Shown here: one piece after another, positions 25,851-34,350 of the stretch
How the letters are laid out: each line of letters starts with the position of its first letter
How positions within the stretch are numbered: the first letter of the stretch is position 1
Source of the DNA: Aureliella helgolandensis
Lineage (GTDB): Bacteria; Planctomycetota; Planctomycetia; Pirellulales; Pirellulaceae
Direction of reading: 5' to 3'
DNA length: 64,000 nt
NCBI RefSeq assembly: GCF_007752135.1
Contig: NZ_CP036298.1
Coordinates: 6,502,501-6,566,500 of the forward strand
Notes under the pieces: generated by a model
Told to the model about the DNA's origin: nothing
Database searches by the model: none
What the model saw: only the letters and a program-made list of their open reading frames with translations
Translations under genes and position numbers: made by a program

Positions 25851-27158
25851 ATGGCTAGCATCAGCGAGCTAAAGAGCGGAAAACGCCGCATTCTGTTTGT
25901 CGATCGCGATGGAAATCGTAAGACCGTTTACCTTGGCAAAGAATTGCACAGTGACGCCAAGTCGATCTGCAAGCTAGTTGAACGCTTGGTATCAGCCCAA
26001 ATGCTAGGCAATGAGCCTAACAGAGATGACTCAGCATGGTTGGGCTCTGTCGATCCATCAATTCGCAAGAAATTCGAGCGTGTTGGTTTGGTTCGACCTC
26101 AGGAAAGCCGGCCAGCTAGTACGCAAACCGTCCATGCGTTTTTGGATGGCTACATGGAAAGACATGGCGAAAGCCGGAAGCCAGGCACTCGGGCAGTGTG
26201 GCGGCAAGTAATCCGGGATCTCAAACGCGAACTTCCGAAAGACTTGCTGCTGGTCGAATTAACAGTGGGACATGCCAAAGCCTTCCACCTTGCAATAAAG
26301 AAACGCTTGGCAGAAACAACGGTTGATAAACGCGTTCGGTTTGCACGGCAGTTCTTCACGGATGCAGTCGACTGGGAGATTATCCCGACGAATCCGTTTT
26401 CCAAAGTGAAGACCACTGGCGGAAGTGCCATTAGCAACGTACACGTTCCCAAGGAATGGATTTCCCAGGTAGTGCCCTATTGTGACGTAACTTGGTCAAC
26501 GATTATCGCTCTAAGCCGCTTTGGTGGCCTGCGGTGCCCTTCCGAAGTGCTTTCGCTGCGGTGGGCGGACATCGACTGGGAAAAGGGCCGTATGGCAGTT
26601 ACTGAACCCAAGGTCGAGCACCACAGCGGTCGTGGAGTCAGAACTTGCCCCATTTTTTCCGAACTTCGGCCGTTCCTCGAAAAGGCTTGGGATCAAGCCA
26701 GGGAAGGGGAGGAATTCGTAGTTGACCATGAGGGCTACAGGCGAGCCGCAAATACGGCCGACGGTTGGAAGAACGCCAACCTTCGGACACAGTTTGAGCG
26801 AATCCTACGTAAATCCGGCCTAACCCCTTGGAAACGCTTATTCCATTCGATGCGAGCAAGCCGGCAAACCGAGTTGGAACGGGAGTTCCCCCTACACGTG
26901 GTTTGCTCTTGGCTTGGGAACTCGCCACGGATTGCCCAAAAGTCCTATTTACTGGTGACGGAAAGCGACTTTGAGCGCGCTACAGAAACGACGCGCGCGA
27001 CCTCAAAAACAACACAAAACACGACACAGCAAGGTTCCGCATTCCCTCGCACAGACTCGCAAATGACACTAGAAAACCCTGGAGAAAGCGAGTTCCCCCA
27101 GGGTTTTGTAGCTTTTCAGAGCGGAGAGGACAGGATTCGAACCTGCGGTTCAGTTTGA
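25851..27158 (+). CDS. int: Tyrosine integrase with attachment site in its 3' end
   Basis: 435 residues as read in the integrated state; GAGAGG precedes ATG 25851. The N-terminal arm-binding/SAM-like core-binding region (~95-190) is followed by a catalytic domain: box I Arg in 'RFGGLRCPSEVLSLRW', Lys region 'TEPKVEHHSGRGVR', 'HSMRASRQTELE' (HxxR), 'VCSWLGNSPRIA' (Asn where His is usual) and Tyr366 in 'AQKSYLLV'. The frame then crosses a hairpin and the 24-bp attachment core and stops five codons into the tRNA gene (TGA 27156). In an excised circle it would continue into the 19183-19353 tail. Confidence 0.88.
   Translation: MASISELKSGKRRILFVDRDGNRKTVYLGKELHSDAKSICKLVERLVSAQMLGNEPNRDDSAWLGSVDPSIRKKFERVGLVRPQESRPASTQTVHAFLDGYMERHGESRKPGTRAVWRQVIRDLKRELPKDLLLVELTVGHAKAFHLAIKKRLAETTVDKRVRFARQFFTDAVDWEIIPTNPFSKVKTTGGSAISNVHVPKEWISQVVPYCDVTWSTIIALSRFGGLRCPSEVLSLRWADIDWEKGRMAVTEPKVEHHSGRGVRTCPIFSELRPFLEKAWDQAREGEEFVVDHEGYRRAANTADGWKNANLRTQFERILRKSGLTPWKRLFHSMRASRQTELEREFPLHVVCSWLGNSPRIAQKSYLLVTESDFERATETTRATSKTTQNTTQQGSAFPRTDSQMTLENPGESEFPQGFVAFQSGEDRIRTCGSV
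27073..27107 (-). terminator. Element-borne tRNA-Ser terminator inside the integrase gene
   Basis: Stem AAAACCCTGG / CCAGGGTTTT with a 15-nt loop, ending in TTTT on the minus strand and lying 14 bp past the tRNA 3' end. It resembles the hairpin at 19113-19149 and probably replaces it for the tRNA transcript while the element is integrated. Confidence 0.65.
27119..27142 (-). other. Right attachment site (attR)
   Basis: 24 bp identical to 19161-19184. Here it is continuous with the complete tRNA-Ser gene, so the element restores the tRNA 3' end on integration. Confidence 0.88.
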
Positions 27159-27210
27159 CCCGAACGCTTCATTAGCAATGAAGTGCTTTCGACCACTCAG
27201 CCACCTCTCC
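27122..27210 (-). tRNA. tRNA-Ser (anticodon GCU)
   Basis: 89 nt with acceptor stem GGAGAGG / CCTCTCC, discriminator G, D-arm GCTGAGTGGTCGAAAGC, anticodon arm CTTCA-TTGCTAA-TGAAG (anticodon GCT), the long variable arm typical of tRNA-Ser, and T-arm with loop TTCGAAT. CCA is not encoded. It reads AGC/AGU codons and is the integration target of the element on its 3' side. Confidence 0.93.
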
Positions 27211-27523
27211 AGATGGACGGACACCCCAAATTCGAGGCACTGTAAAGCACCTAGTTGGGGCGGCCTGCATTGAGCATCGGGCGTTGTGCCCGGCCGGCTA
27301 TTATCTAACCAACTCCTTCGGATTCTTGCAACACGTCCATTGAATTTTTTCACCACTAGGAACGGAAATCTTTGGGATACTTCCAGATCGGGCCCCTCAT
27401 GCGGAAAGAAGCTCTCCCTCCACCGCCCCGATCCGCAGTTTAGGGCTATCATGTATAGAATGATGCAAGAAAAGTGGGCTGGGTTCGGTCCGTTTTATTT
27501 TTGGTTTCAATCTGGATTGATGC

Positions 27524-28753
27524 ATGGTTGCGTTTACTCTGTACCTCCTAGTGGCATGCTGGGGATTTATCGGCGACTCCACCACCGTCGTCATCGAGAG
27601 TGAAGATCAAACCACGTTTAACGCAGTCTTGCTCTCCTTGGACTCGCAAGGACTCCACCTCCAGCAAGACAGCAATGCGCGAACTCTTCAGCTCGACGAA
27701 GTCGCGTCCATTCAATTCTCCGATCCGTTGCCCGAAACCGCTTCACCTGCAACGCGTTGGGTCGAGCTGCTCGATGGAACGGTCATCGCAGCTAATGCAG
27801 TTACCAGCGACGGTGAGGAACTGGCGGTAGAGCTGCCAGGGATTGAAAAAGCGGAGGGAGAATTGCCTGTCGGCCCCACCGTACGTTTCCCCACTAAACT
27901 TGTGCGAACGCTTCGTTTCCAGGAACTCTCTGCAGCTCAGTTGCCGCCTTGGCAGCAGTTGACCAACGTACAGCGTTCACTCGACGGGCTCATTCTGCTG
28001 CGTCCTGAAGAAAAATTGGATGCCATCGAAGGCCTTGTCTCTGAGATTACCTCCGCAGGGGTGCAATTTGAGTTCAGCGGCCAGAAGATCGTGGTACCTT
28101 TCGATAAGCTGGCTGGCGTCAAATTTTTTAGCAACCAGCAAGCTCAACAAAGGAAAGTAACAGCCAGTGTGCACGATCTGGCTGGCAACGCCTGGGCAGT
28201 CACGGGCTTGTCCGTTCAACCGACTGCCCACGAATTGCAGCTGGAATTGCTCGGTGGAGGAGAGGTCAAGCTTCCCCTGGCGTACCTCAGCTCCATAGTC
28301 CCCCAGATTAACAGCAGCCTCTATCTAGCGGAGTTGCAAAACAGCCAAAGGACGGTGGCCGATTCACGCCCTTTTAAGATTGCGATACCGGGTGCAGACC
28401 TGTTGCTGGGCCCTCAAGCGATGGAATTCCAACTGGACGACAGCCGTGTGGCGATCCCCAGCATCCAGTTTTTCGGTGCCAGCACTCTCACCTATCGCGT
28501 GCCGGATGGCTACAGCCGCTTAGCCGGTGCCGCGCGTTTGACACCGCATGGAGATCGAGCCACCCCCTGCGACGCGCAACTTTTTGTAGAGAATAAGCTG
28601 GTGTGGGAGACAAAACTAAAACGCATCGGGGTAGTAGAGCCCTTTGAAATCGCTGTGCAGCCCGGCCAACGCCTTAAATTGGTGGTTGAATCGGCGTCGG
28701 CCGCTCCGCTCGGCAATTCGGTAGTCTGGGAGGGCATCCGCTTGTTGCAGTAG
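27524..28753 (+). CDS. Secreted protein with NPCBM-like C-terminal domain
   Basis: 409 residues. The N-terminus is a short hydrophobic signal-like segment (VAFTLYLLVACWGFIG). Residues ~25-280 hold repeated small beta modules ('FNAVLLSLDSQGLHLQQDSN', 'LLDGTVIAANAVTSDGEELA'). The last ~90 residues ('GYSRLAGAARLTPHGDRATP', 'CDAQLFVENKLVWETKL') resemble the NPCBM carbohydrate-binding fold common in planctomycete secreted proteins. It is 105 bp upstream of the first HtrA-like gene on the same strand, so it probably opens that operon. Confidence 0.6.
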   Translation: MVAFTLYLLVACWGFIGDSTTVVIESEDQTTFNAVLLSLDSQGLHLQQDSNARTLQLDEVASIQFSDPLPETASPATRWVELLDGTVIAANAVTSDGEELAVELPGIEKAEGELPVGPTVRFPTKLVRTLRFQELSAAQLPPWQQLTNVQRSLDGLILLRPEEKLDAIEGLVSEITSAGVQFEFSGQKIVVPFDKLAGVKFFSNQQAQQRKVTASVHDLAGNAWAVTGLSVQPTAHELQLELLGGGEVKLPLAYLSSIVPQINSSLYLAELQNSQRTVADSRPFKIAIPGADLLLGPQAMEFQLDDSRVAIPSIQFFGASTLTYRVPDGYSRLAGAARLTPHGDRATPCDAQLFVENKLVWETKLKRIGVVEPFEIAVQPGQRLKLVVESASAAPLGNSVVWEGIRLLQ

Positions 28754-28858
28754 CTGCAACAATTCGAGGCATCCCTCGAACTCGCCCCTCCCAACCGAAC
28801 CAGGATCGTTCGAAATACATGTACGAATTGCCTTTCCGTCACATTTTCGAGGCCCGCA

Positions 28859-30817
28859 GTGACTGCTAAACCTTCGCCGGCGACCACTTACCTCCTTCCC
28901 CCCGCAGGATTGCAACTTCCGTCCTGCAAAGCGGGACTTTCACGGGTAATCCCCCTCTGCATCGCGTTATTGCTGCAGCTAGTACTCGCAAGCAGCTCGA
29001 TGGCTGAGATTCCAGTTGATGAAGACGTCCTGGCCGCTCAGGCACTGCGAGTAGAGGTCATGCAAAGGTGTGCCGCTGCAACGGTGGCGGTATTCGGGCC
29101 AGACGGCGGAGGCGGGGGAAGCGGAGTTCTGATCACACCGGACGGATTCGCGTTAACCAACTACCATGTTTCCAGCGCCTGTGGTGATCTCATGCGTTGC
29201 GGACTCAATGACGGCCGCGTCTATGACGCAGTGATCGTCGGTGTGGATGCCACCGGAGACGTCTCCCTGATCCGGCTTTGGGGACGAGAGGACTTCCCCG
29301 TGGCGCCTCTGGGGGACAGCTCCACCGTCCGTGTCGGCCAGTGGTGCTTTGCAGCGGGGAACCCCTTTGTACTGGCCACCAACTTGCAACCGTCGATCAG
29401 TATGGGCATTATTAGTGGTATAAATCGCTATCAATACCCGGCTGGCACCCTCTTGGAATATGCCGATTGCCTCCAAACCGATGCTGCGATCAACCCAGGC
29501 AACTCGGGCGGTCCGCTGTTCAATCTGGCGGGAGAAATCATCGGCATCAACGGGCGTTGCTCGTTTGAGAAACGCGGTCGAGTCAACGTCGGGGTAGGGT
29601 ACGCCATCAGTGCACGCCAGCTCGAATATTTCCAAGAGATGCTAGCCAGTGGAAGACTGGTCGACCATGCAACCCTGGGCGCCACAGTCTCTACCGACGA
29701 TGTCGGCCGAGTTGTTGTCAGCAATATTCTCAGTAGCAGTGATGCCTATCGCCGCGGCTTGCGGTACGGAGATGAGATTCTTGAGCTGGCGAACCGCGAG
29801 GTGCGTACCACCAATCGCTTTAAGAACATCCTGGGAACGCTCCCCAAGGACTGGCGAGTCCCATTGGAGATTCGCCGCGATTCGCAACGACGCACTCTGC
29901 TAATTCGATTGGATGGCGTGCATACCGATCAAGAGTTGGCAGAACTCGTGAGCTCTGGCTTAGGCGGGAAGGAGGATCCACACTCGCAAGAAACACCGTC
30001 AGAGAGCGAGCAGGATACCCAGGAGAAGAAAAGCGAGCTGCCCACAGACGACGAGGATTCCCCAGCATCGAAAAACGGCCAGGAGTCTCCCCTCGATACC
30101 AACAAGCTTGCCAAGTCGATGATTGTGCCGCGCGAGGGTTTTGCAAACTACTACTTCAATGCTCAACAGCAAAACGCCATCTGGCAACGAACCCAGACGC
30201 AAGCTAGTGTACTTCGCTCTGAGGATGCCGACGCTGCCCAAACATGGCAACTTTCAGGCCAGCTAGCGGGGGAACCCACCCCCATCGAAGTCGAGTTGGG
30301 AGCAGCGGCGGCCAAGCTGAAAATTGGTTCCCGAGTACTGGCAACCAACGAATCCGACTCGGTCGCTGACATCGTGGGAAAACGCAATGAGGGAGGTTTG
30401 GTCGTAGCCCTTCGCGCCCTCAAGGAGTATGTCGAAAACGGTCCTCAACTCCTGGGGGATACGATCTATCTCGGCAAAATCCCCGTGTATATGGGCCGCG
30501 ATACTCAGCTCAAGGAACAGCCCCGCATGGAGGTCTTGCAGACGCTGTGGTACGACGCCAAGGTTCGTATGAGTTTTACCAGCCAATCGGGCTTGCCAAG
30601 CTTGATCGAAGTTTTTGGGGATGCAGGACAGGATCCCGTTGAAGTCTACATCGACCAAGTGGCCCCGCTAGAACTCACTCGTGAAGGCGAAGCTTCGCAG
30701 CTCAACTTCCCCACGCGACTGCGTCTCCAATATGGAACCGAACCGCTGCTGCTTATGGAACTCAAGTCGTTGGCGATTACCGACACTCCAACCGCTCCCG
30801 CCGAGGCCTTGCCATGA
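28859..30817 (+). CDS. HtrA/DegP-type serine protease with PDZ and extra C-terminal domain
   Basis: 652 residues from GTG 28859. The signal peptide has hydrophobic residues ~30-45, with cleavage near 'SSMAE'. Trypsin-like domain with full triad: His103 in 'ALTNYHVS', Asp134 in 'ATGDVSLIRL', Ser216 in 'INPGNSGGPLF'. One PDZ domain follows (~260-350), then an acidic linker (~355-415) and a C-terminal ~230-residue domain I do not recognise. It is likely a periplasmic quality-control protease and the only catalytically complete member of the three in this operon. Its stop overlaps the next start (ATGA), indicating tight coupling. Confidence 0.88.
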   Translation: MTAKPSPATTYLLPPAGLQLPSCKAGLSRVIPLCIALLLQLVLASSSMAEIPVDEDVLAAQALRVEVMQRCAAATVAVFGPDGGGGGSGVLITPDGFALTNYHVSSACGDLMRCGLNDGRVYDAVIVGVDATGDVSLIRLWGREDFPVAPLGDSSTVRVGQWCFAAGNPFVLATNLQPSISMGIISGINRYQYPAGTLLEYADCLQTDAAINPGNSGGPLFNLAGEIIGINGRCSFEKRGRVNVGVGYAISARQLEYFQEMLASGRLVDHATLGATVSTDDVGRVVVSNILSSSDAYRRGLRYGDEILELANREVRTTNRFKNILGTLPKDWRVPLEIRRDSQRRTLLIRLDGVHTDQELAELVSSGLGGKEDPHSQETPSESEQDTQEKKSELPTDDEDSPASKNGQESPLDTNKLAKSMIVPREGFANYYFNAQQQNAIWQRTQTQASVLRSEDADAAQTWQLSGQLAGEPTPIEVELGAAAAKLKIGSRVLATNESDSVADIVGKRNEGGLVVALRALKEYVENGPQLLGDTIYLGKIPVYMGRDTQLKEQPRMEVLQTLWYDAKVRMSFTSQSGLPSLIEVFGDAGQDPVEVYIDQVAPLELTREGEASQLNFPTRLRLQYGTEPLLLMELKSLAITDTPTAPAEALP

Positions 30818-31902
30818 ATATCCCAAGTCGCCTCCGCTCGCGGGCTGACGATTCGATTCTATTTCGCAAGCCCCAACAGCCTGGACTGTGGCTGGGCTGC
30901 TGCAGCGTGTTGTGGCTTGCCATCGCCCCTGTCGCACCGCTGCGCGGCGACGAGCCCCAACAGCTCGGTAGCGTCAATGAGGTGGCTGTTTCCGCAGAGT
31001 TGAAAACCGTCAAACTCTATGGGGCAGGGGGCTTCCGCGGCTTGGATGCCTACCAAAGCGGTATGTTGGTGTCGGCGGAAGGCCATATACTCACGGTGTG
31101 GAGTACGGTTCTGGATGTTGAGAAAGTCGTCGCCATCGCTAGCGATGGAAGCCGCTTTGAAGCGGAAGTTCAGGGCATCGACCCCAATCTGGAAATCGCC
31201 ATCCTTGCTACGGGGCAACCAACGCAGCACTACTTCGACCTCAATCAAGCGACGGAACCGCAGATCGGAGATCGAGTCCTGGCCCTCAGCAATCTGTTTG
31301 GCATCGCGACTGGCAGCGAAATGTCCAGCATCCAAAAGGGTGTGATCATGGCGCGCACCGAGCTGAACGCCCGACGCGGTTCGTTTCCCTCGGTCTACCA
31401 AGGTCCAGTCGCCATCATTGACGCCATGACGAATAATCCGGGCGCCGCTGGTGGTGCCTTGATAACCTTTCAGGGCCAGCTGGTCGGAATGCTAGGTAAA
31501 GAATTGCGAGATAGCGAGGCTAACATCTGGTTGAACTACGCAATCCCGATTGCTCAATTGCGTGCCTCGGTACAAGATCTTATCGCTGGAAAGGCCATTG
31601 CGCGAACCAACGCCACCCGCTCCCCCTCCGATCGCCCTGTCGATTTGGGGAAATTGGGAGTAGTCATGGTTCCCAATGTCCTTGCCAAGACCCCTGCCTA
31701 TGTCGACATGATCCATCCCGATTCTCCTGCAGCCCACGGCGGTTTGCAAAACGACGATCTCATCTTGTTCGTCAATTCCATCCGTGTCGTTTCTCAGTCG
31801 GCGTTGAACTCCGAATTGAAATACCTCGACCGAGGTGATGAAATCTCCCTGCTCGTTCAGCGTGGCAGCGAACTCAAAGAAATCATTTTGACTCCTCAGT
31901 AA
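30814..31902 (+). CDS. HtrA-like pseudoprotease with PDZ domain
   Basis: 362 residues; the start overlaps the previous stop by 4 bp. The signal peptide is followed by a trypsin-like HtrA fold and one PDZ domain (~265-360, ending 'DEISLLVQRGSELKEIILTP'). All three catalytic positions are replaced: His by Ser97 ('ILTVWSTV'), Asp by Glu127 ('NLEIAIL'), Ser by Ala212 ('NPGAAGGAL'). The flanking fold motifs are well kept, so this looks like a maintained non-enzymatic paralogue and not a decaying gene. It probably regulates or scaffolds the active protease upstream; that role is inferred. Confidence 0.8.
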   Translation: MNIPSRLRSRADDSILFRKPQQPGLWLGCCSVLWLAIAPVAPLRGDEPQQLGSVNEVAVSAELKTVKLYGAGGFRGLDAYQSGMLVSAEGHILTVWSTVLDVEKVVAIASDGSRFEAEVQGIDPNLEIAILATGQPTQHYFDLNQATEPQIGDRVLALSNLFGIATGSEMSSIQKGVIMARTELNARRGSFPSVYQGPVAIIDAMTNNPGAAGGALITFQGQLVGMLGKELRDSEANIWLNYAIPIAQLRASVQDLIAGKAIARTNATRSPSDRPVDLGKLGVVMVPNVLAKTPAYVDMIHPDSPAAHGGLQNDDLILFVNSIRVVSQSALNSELKYLDRGDEISLLVQRGSELKEIILTPQ

Positions 31903-31927
31903 AGCCAACAGTAAAGCACGTCGAGCC

Positions 31928-33973
31928 ATGGCTGCCCCCCGCCTCATCCTTTCCATCGCCAGCATTGCAATCAGTTGCATGCCATTGCAAGGTCCACCGC
32001 TAGCCGCGCAAGACCTAGTGCAGCGCGAACAAGCCGCATTTCGCGCGGCCGCAGATGCCGTATCTAGTTCTGTCGTCCAGATTCAAACCTTCGGCAGTGG
32101 ACAACGCGCCGGTGAGGAATTGCAGGCGGCCGGGCCAACGACTGGAACCATCGTAGCGGCAGACGGGTGGATTATTACCAGTCTGTTTAGTTTCCGGGAA
32201 CAACCCGCCTCCATCCTAGTCGTCCTTCCGAACGGCAAACGCGCCGCCGCCAGAATTGTCGCGCGAGATTTCAGCCGCGATCTGGCGTTACTCAAGATCG
32301 ATGCGAACAATCTTCCAGTGCCGCAGTTCGCAACTTCCGAGGGGATCCAAGTCGGACAGTGGGCGATCGCTTTAGGTAAGACATACGACGAAAAATTCGT
32401 GTCCGAATCCGTCGGCATCGTGAGTGCCCGTGGCCGGGCCTATGGCAAGGCACTCCAGGTCGACTGCAAAGTCTCGCCGATCAACTATGGAGGCCCGTTG
32501 ATCGATTTGGGGGGGCGCGTACTGGGAATCCTCTCCCCAATAGCTCCAGGGACTTTCCTTGAAGGAGACAGCGCAGAGCTCTATGACTCGGGGATCGGAT
32601 TTGCAATTCCAGCTGCAGATGTACTGGCCCGACTCGAACAAATGCAGAGCGGGGAAGACATTTACAGTGGCAAGCTCGGCATCGTTTCGGATAGCACCAA
32701 CGAACTGGCTGGTCCCGTGGTGATCTCCGGCGCAACCCCAGGCTCCCCGGCTGCCAAGGTGGGAGTCATGGCACAGGATCAGCTGGTTGCAGCGGCGGGG
32801 AAGCCGGTAGAGATGTTGGCCCATCTGCAGAACGCCCTCGGGCCACTCGATGCGGGCCAAACCTTCCAATTCTCAATTCTTCGCCAGGGCCAAGTCCAGG
32901 AATACCAGTGTGAGTTGGCTAAGGAGATTCCAGTTTACTACCGCCGCTACCTAGGACTCCGACTGGCCGACCTGCCGGCAGAGCAGGGCCAACCAGCGTT
33001 CGCTATTGCTGCGATCGAGCCCGACTCGCCAGCCGCCAGCTCAGCATTGCAAGTCGGACAACGCATCCTTCGCTGCAACCAACAAGCAATGCCCTCCCGC
33101 CAAGATTTGCGTAGGATCATCGCTGTAGCCGAACTGGACACCCCAATTATCTTCGAAGTGGCCGCCCCCAACGAAGCAGAGGGCACCAAAGCTGACGGCA
33201 CTGAAGAAATGGGGCCACCGCAAACTATTGAGCTTCTGCCTGCCCTCTGGCCAACCGAGCTGGCCCCCGCGCTTCCCCAATCCCTGACTGCTGTGGGCGA
33301 CTCCAAGACACCAGCGTCCCCCAACCAAGAGGAAACACCGCAGCCGGACGCATCTGCGGAGAAGGTTGTGGAGATTGCTGAGATTTCGCTCGGGGACTTT
33401 CCCAATACAGCCTATGCCGTTGTACCGCTCGCATCGAATGCCCGTCCCCTCGGGCTGCTAATCCTCTTCCCTGAGCCGGGCGACCTCTCCCAAGAAAAAG
33501 CCCAAGCTTACTGGCAAGAATTTTGCGCCAGCCAGGGCTGGATCGTCGCCGTGCTCAACTCCGGGGACCCGCGTCGTTGGTCGCGGGAGGAAGTCGACTT
33601 GGCTGCTCGCATTTTGGGCAAGCTTGAAAACGCTTACGAACTCGATAAGCAACGCATTGTTTTAGGTGGAATAGGAGTGGGTGGCAAACTGGCACTGGTG
33701 GCTGCGGCAGCGCAGGTTGGCCGCGTGACTGGCGTGGCGACACTGGGGACCGAACTGAAGAATATTGGCTTGCGCGTCGAGAACGCCCCGCTACGTTCGC
33801 TCGATTTCCTGCTGCTCGGCACCCCCTCCGACTTGAACAACACGGCCAAGTCACTGCGCGACCTGGGCTACTCGGCCATCGTTGTCGATGCTCCCAAACT
33901 CCCAACCGGATCGCTGGAATCGATTCCTGCCGCACCACTAACACGCTGGCTGGAAGGTCTGGGGCGGTTATGA
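31928..33973 (+). CDS. HtrA-like pseudoprotease with two PDZ domains and hydrolase-like C-terminus
   Basis: 681 residues with a signal peptide (cleavage near 'PLAAQ'). The HtrA fold keeps Asp118 ('SRDLALLKID'), but His is Phe87 ('IITSLFSF') and Ser is Tyr187 ('SPINYGGPL'). Two PDZ domains (~240-335 and ~345-415) and a Pro/Glu-rich linker follow. The last ~200 residues resemble an alpha/beta-hydrolase ('RIVLGGIGVGGKLALVAAAA') whose nucleophile elbow lacks Ser, so this too looks inactive. Probably a periplasmic binding or adaptor protein. The next gene overlaps by 4 bp. Confidence 0.78.
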   Translation: MAAPRLILSIASIAISCMPLQGPPLAAQDLVQREQAAFRAAADAVSSSVVQIQTFGSGQRAGEELQAAGPTTGTIVAADGWIITSLFSFREQPASILVVLPNGKRAAARIVARDFSRDLALLKIDANNLPVPQFATSEGIQVGQWAIALGKTYDEKFVSESVGIVSARGRAYGKALQVDCKVSPINYGGPLIDLGGRVLGILSPIAPGTFLEGDSAELYDSGIGFAIPAADVLARLEQMQSGEDIYSGKLGIVSDSTNELAGPVVISGATPGSPAAKVGVMAQDQLVAAAGKPVEMLAHLQNALGPLDAGQTFQFSILRQGQVQEYQCELAKEIPVYYRRYLGLRLADLPAEQGQPAFAIAAIEPDSPAASSALQVGQRILRCNQQAMPSRQDLRRIIAVAELDTPIIFEVAAPNEAEGTKADGTEEMGPPQTIELLPALWPTELAPALPQSLTAVGDSKTPASPNQEETPQPDASAEKVVEIAEISLGDFPNTAYAVVPLASNARPLGLLILFPEPGDLSQEKAQAYWQEFCASQGWIVAVLNSGDPRRWSREEVDLAARILGKLENAYELDKQRIVLGGIGVGGKLALVAAAAQVGRVTGVATLGTELKNIGLRVENAPLRSLDFLLLGTPSDLNNTAKSLRDLGYSAIVVDAPKLPTGSLESIPAAPLTRWLEGLGRL

Positions 33974-34350
33974 ATCGGAAGAAGCAAAAGATCTCCTCCA
34001 CCCCAGCCACTCGTTGGCGGAGGGCACTGCTAGCATTTTTTGCAGTCCTTCTATTGGCCGGCGGTATGCTCATCGACTACCTCCCTTTTTCCTCAGGAGC
34101 GAGCCAGGACTACATGGGTGGCATGCTCTTGAAAATTGGAGTGGTGTTGGGGATCTGGTGGCTGGCCGCCCCGCAGCTGGAACGCATCGGTTGGCAGAAC
34201 GTCCAAGCTTCGACGCTCCTGATTCTAGTAGTCATCTTGATCCTCTGGGCGAGCAAGCCCAAGATCGGAGCGATTGCAGCCGCCATCTTCGTGGGGGGCT
34301 CCCTCTTGTTTAGTGTCAGTGGCTGGCTCCGCAAATTTACGAAGCCCTAA
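33970..34350 (+). CDS. Small integral membrane protein, unknown function
   Basis: 126 residues with a positively charged N-terminus and four hydrophobic segments (~20-36, ~50-66, ~80-93, ~97-114). It overlaps the preceding gene by 4 bp (ATGA) and is the last gene of the HtrA operon. It may anchor the complex to the membrane, which is speculative. Confidence 0.65.
   Translation: MNRKKQKISSTPATRWRRALLAFFAVLLLAGGMLIDYLPFSSGASQDYMGGMLLKIGVVLGIWWLAAPQLERIGWQNVQASTLLILVVILILWASKPKIGAIAAAIFVGGSLLFSVSGWLRKFTKP

Larger units (their letters stand above)
19161..27142 (+). mobile_element. tRNA-Ser-integrated element, satellite-like (~8 kb)
   Basis: Bounded by an exact 24-bp direct repeat (19161-19184 and 27119-27142) that matches the 3' end of the tRNA-Ser gene at 27122-27210. 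An integrase gene sits at the tRNA-proximal end. Cargo, all on the plus strand: a relict integrase, SIR2-like protein, mini zinc ribbon, unknown protein, two excisionase-type HTH proteins, winged-helix protein, phage-type replication protein, small coiled-coil protein, metallopeptidase-like protein and integrase. There are no capsid, tail, terminase or lysis genes and no conjugation genes, so it is either a satellite or a reduced prophage. Confidence 0.85.

Noticed and set aside
27143-27158. The last five integrase codons as a genuine conserved C-terminus
   Set aside because: They come from the tRNA-Ser gene and exist only because of the integration junction.
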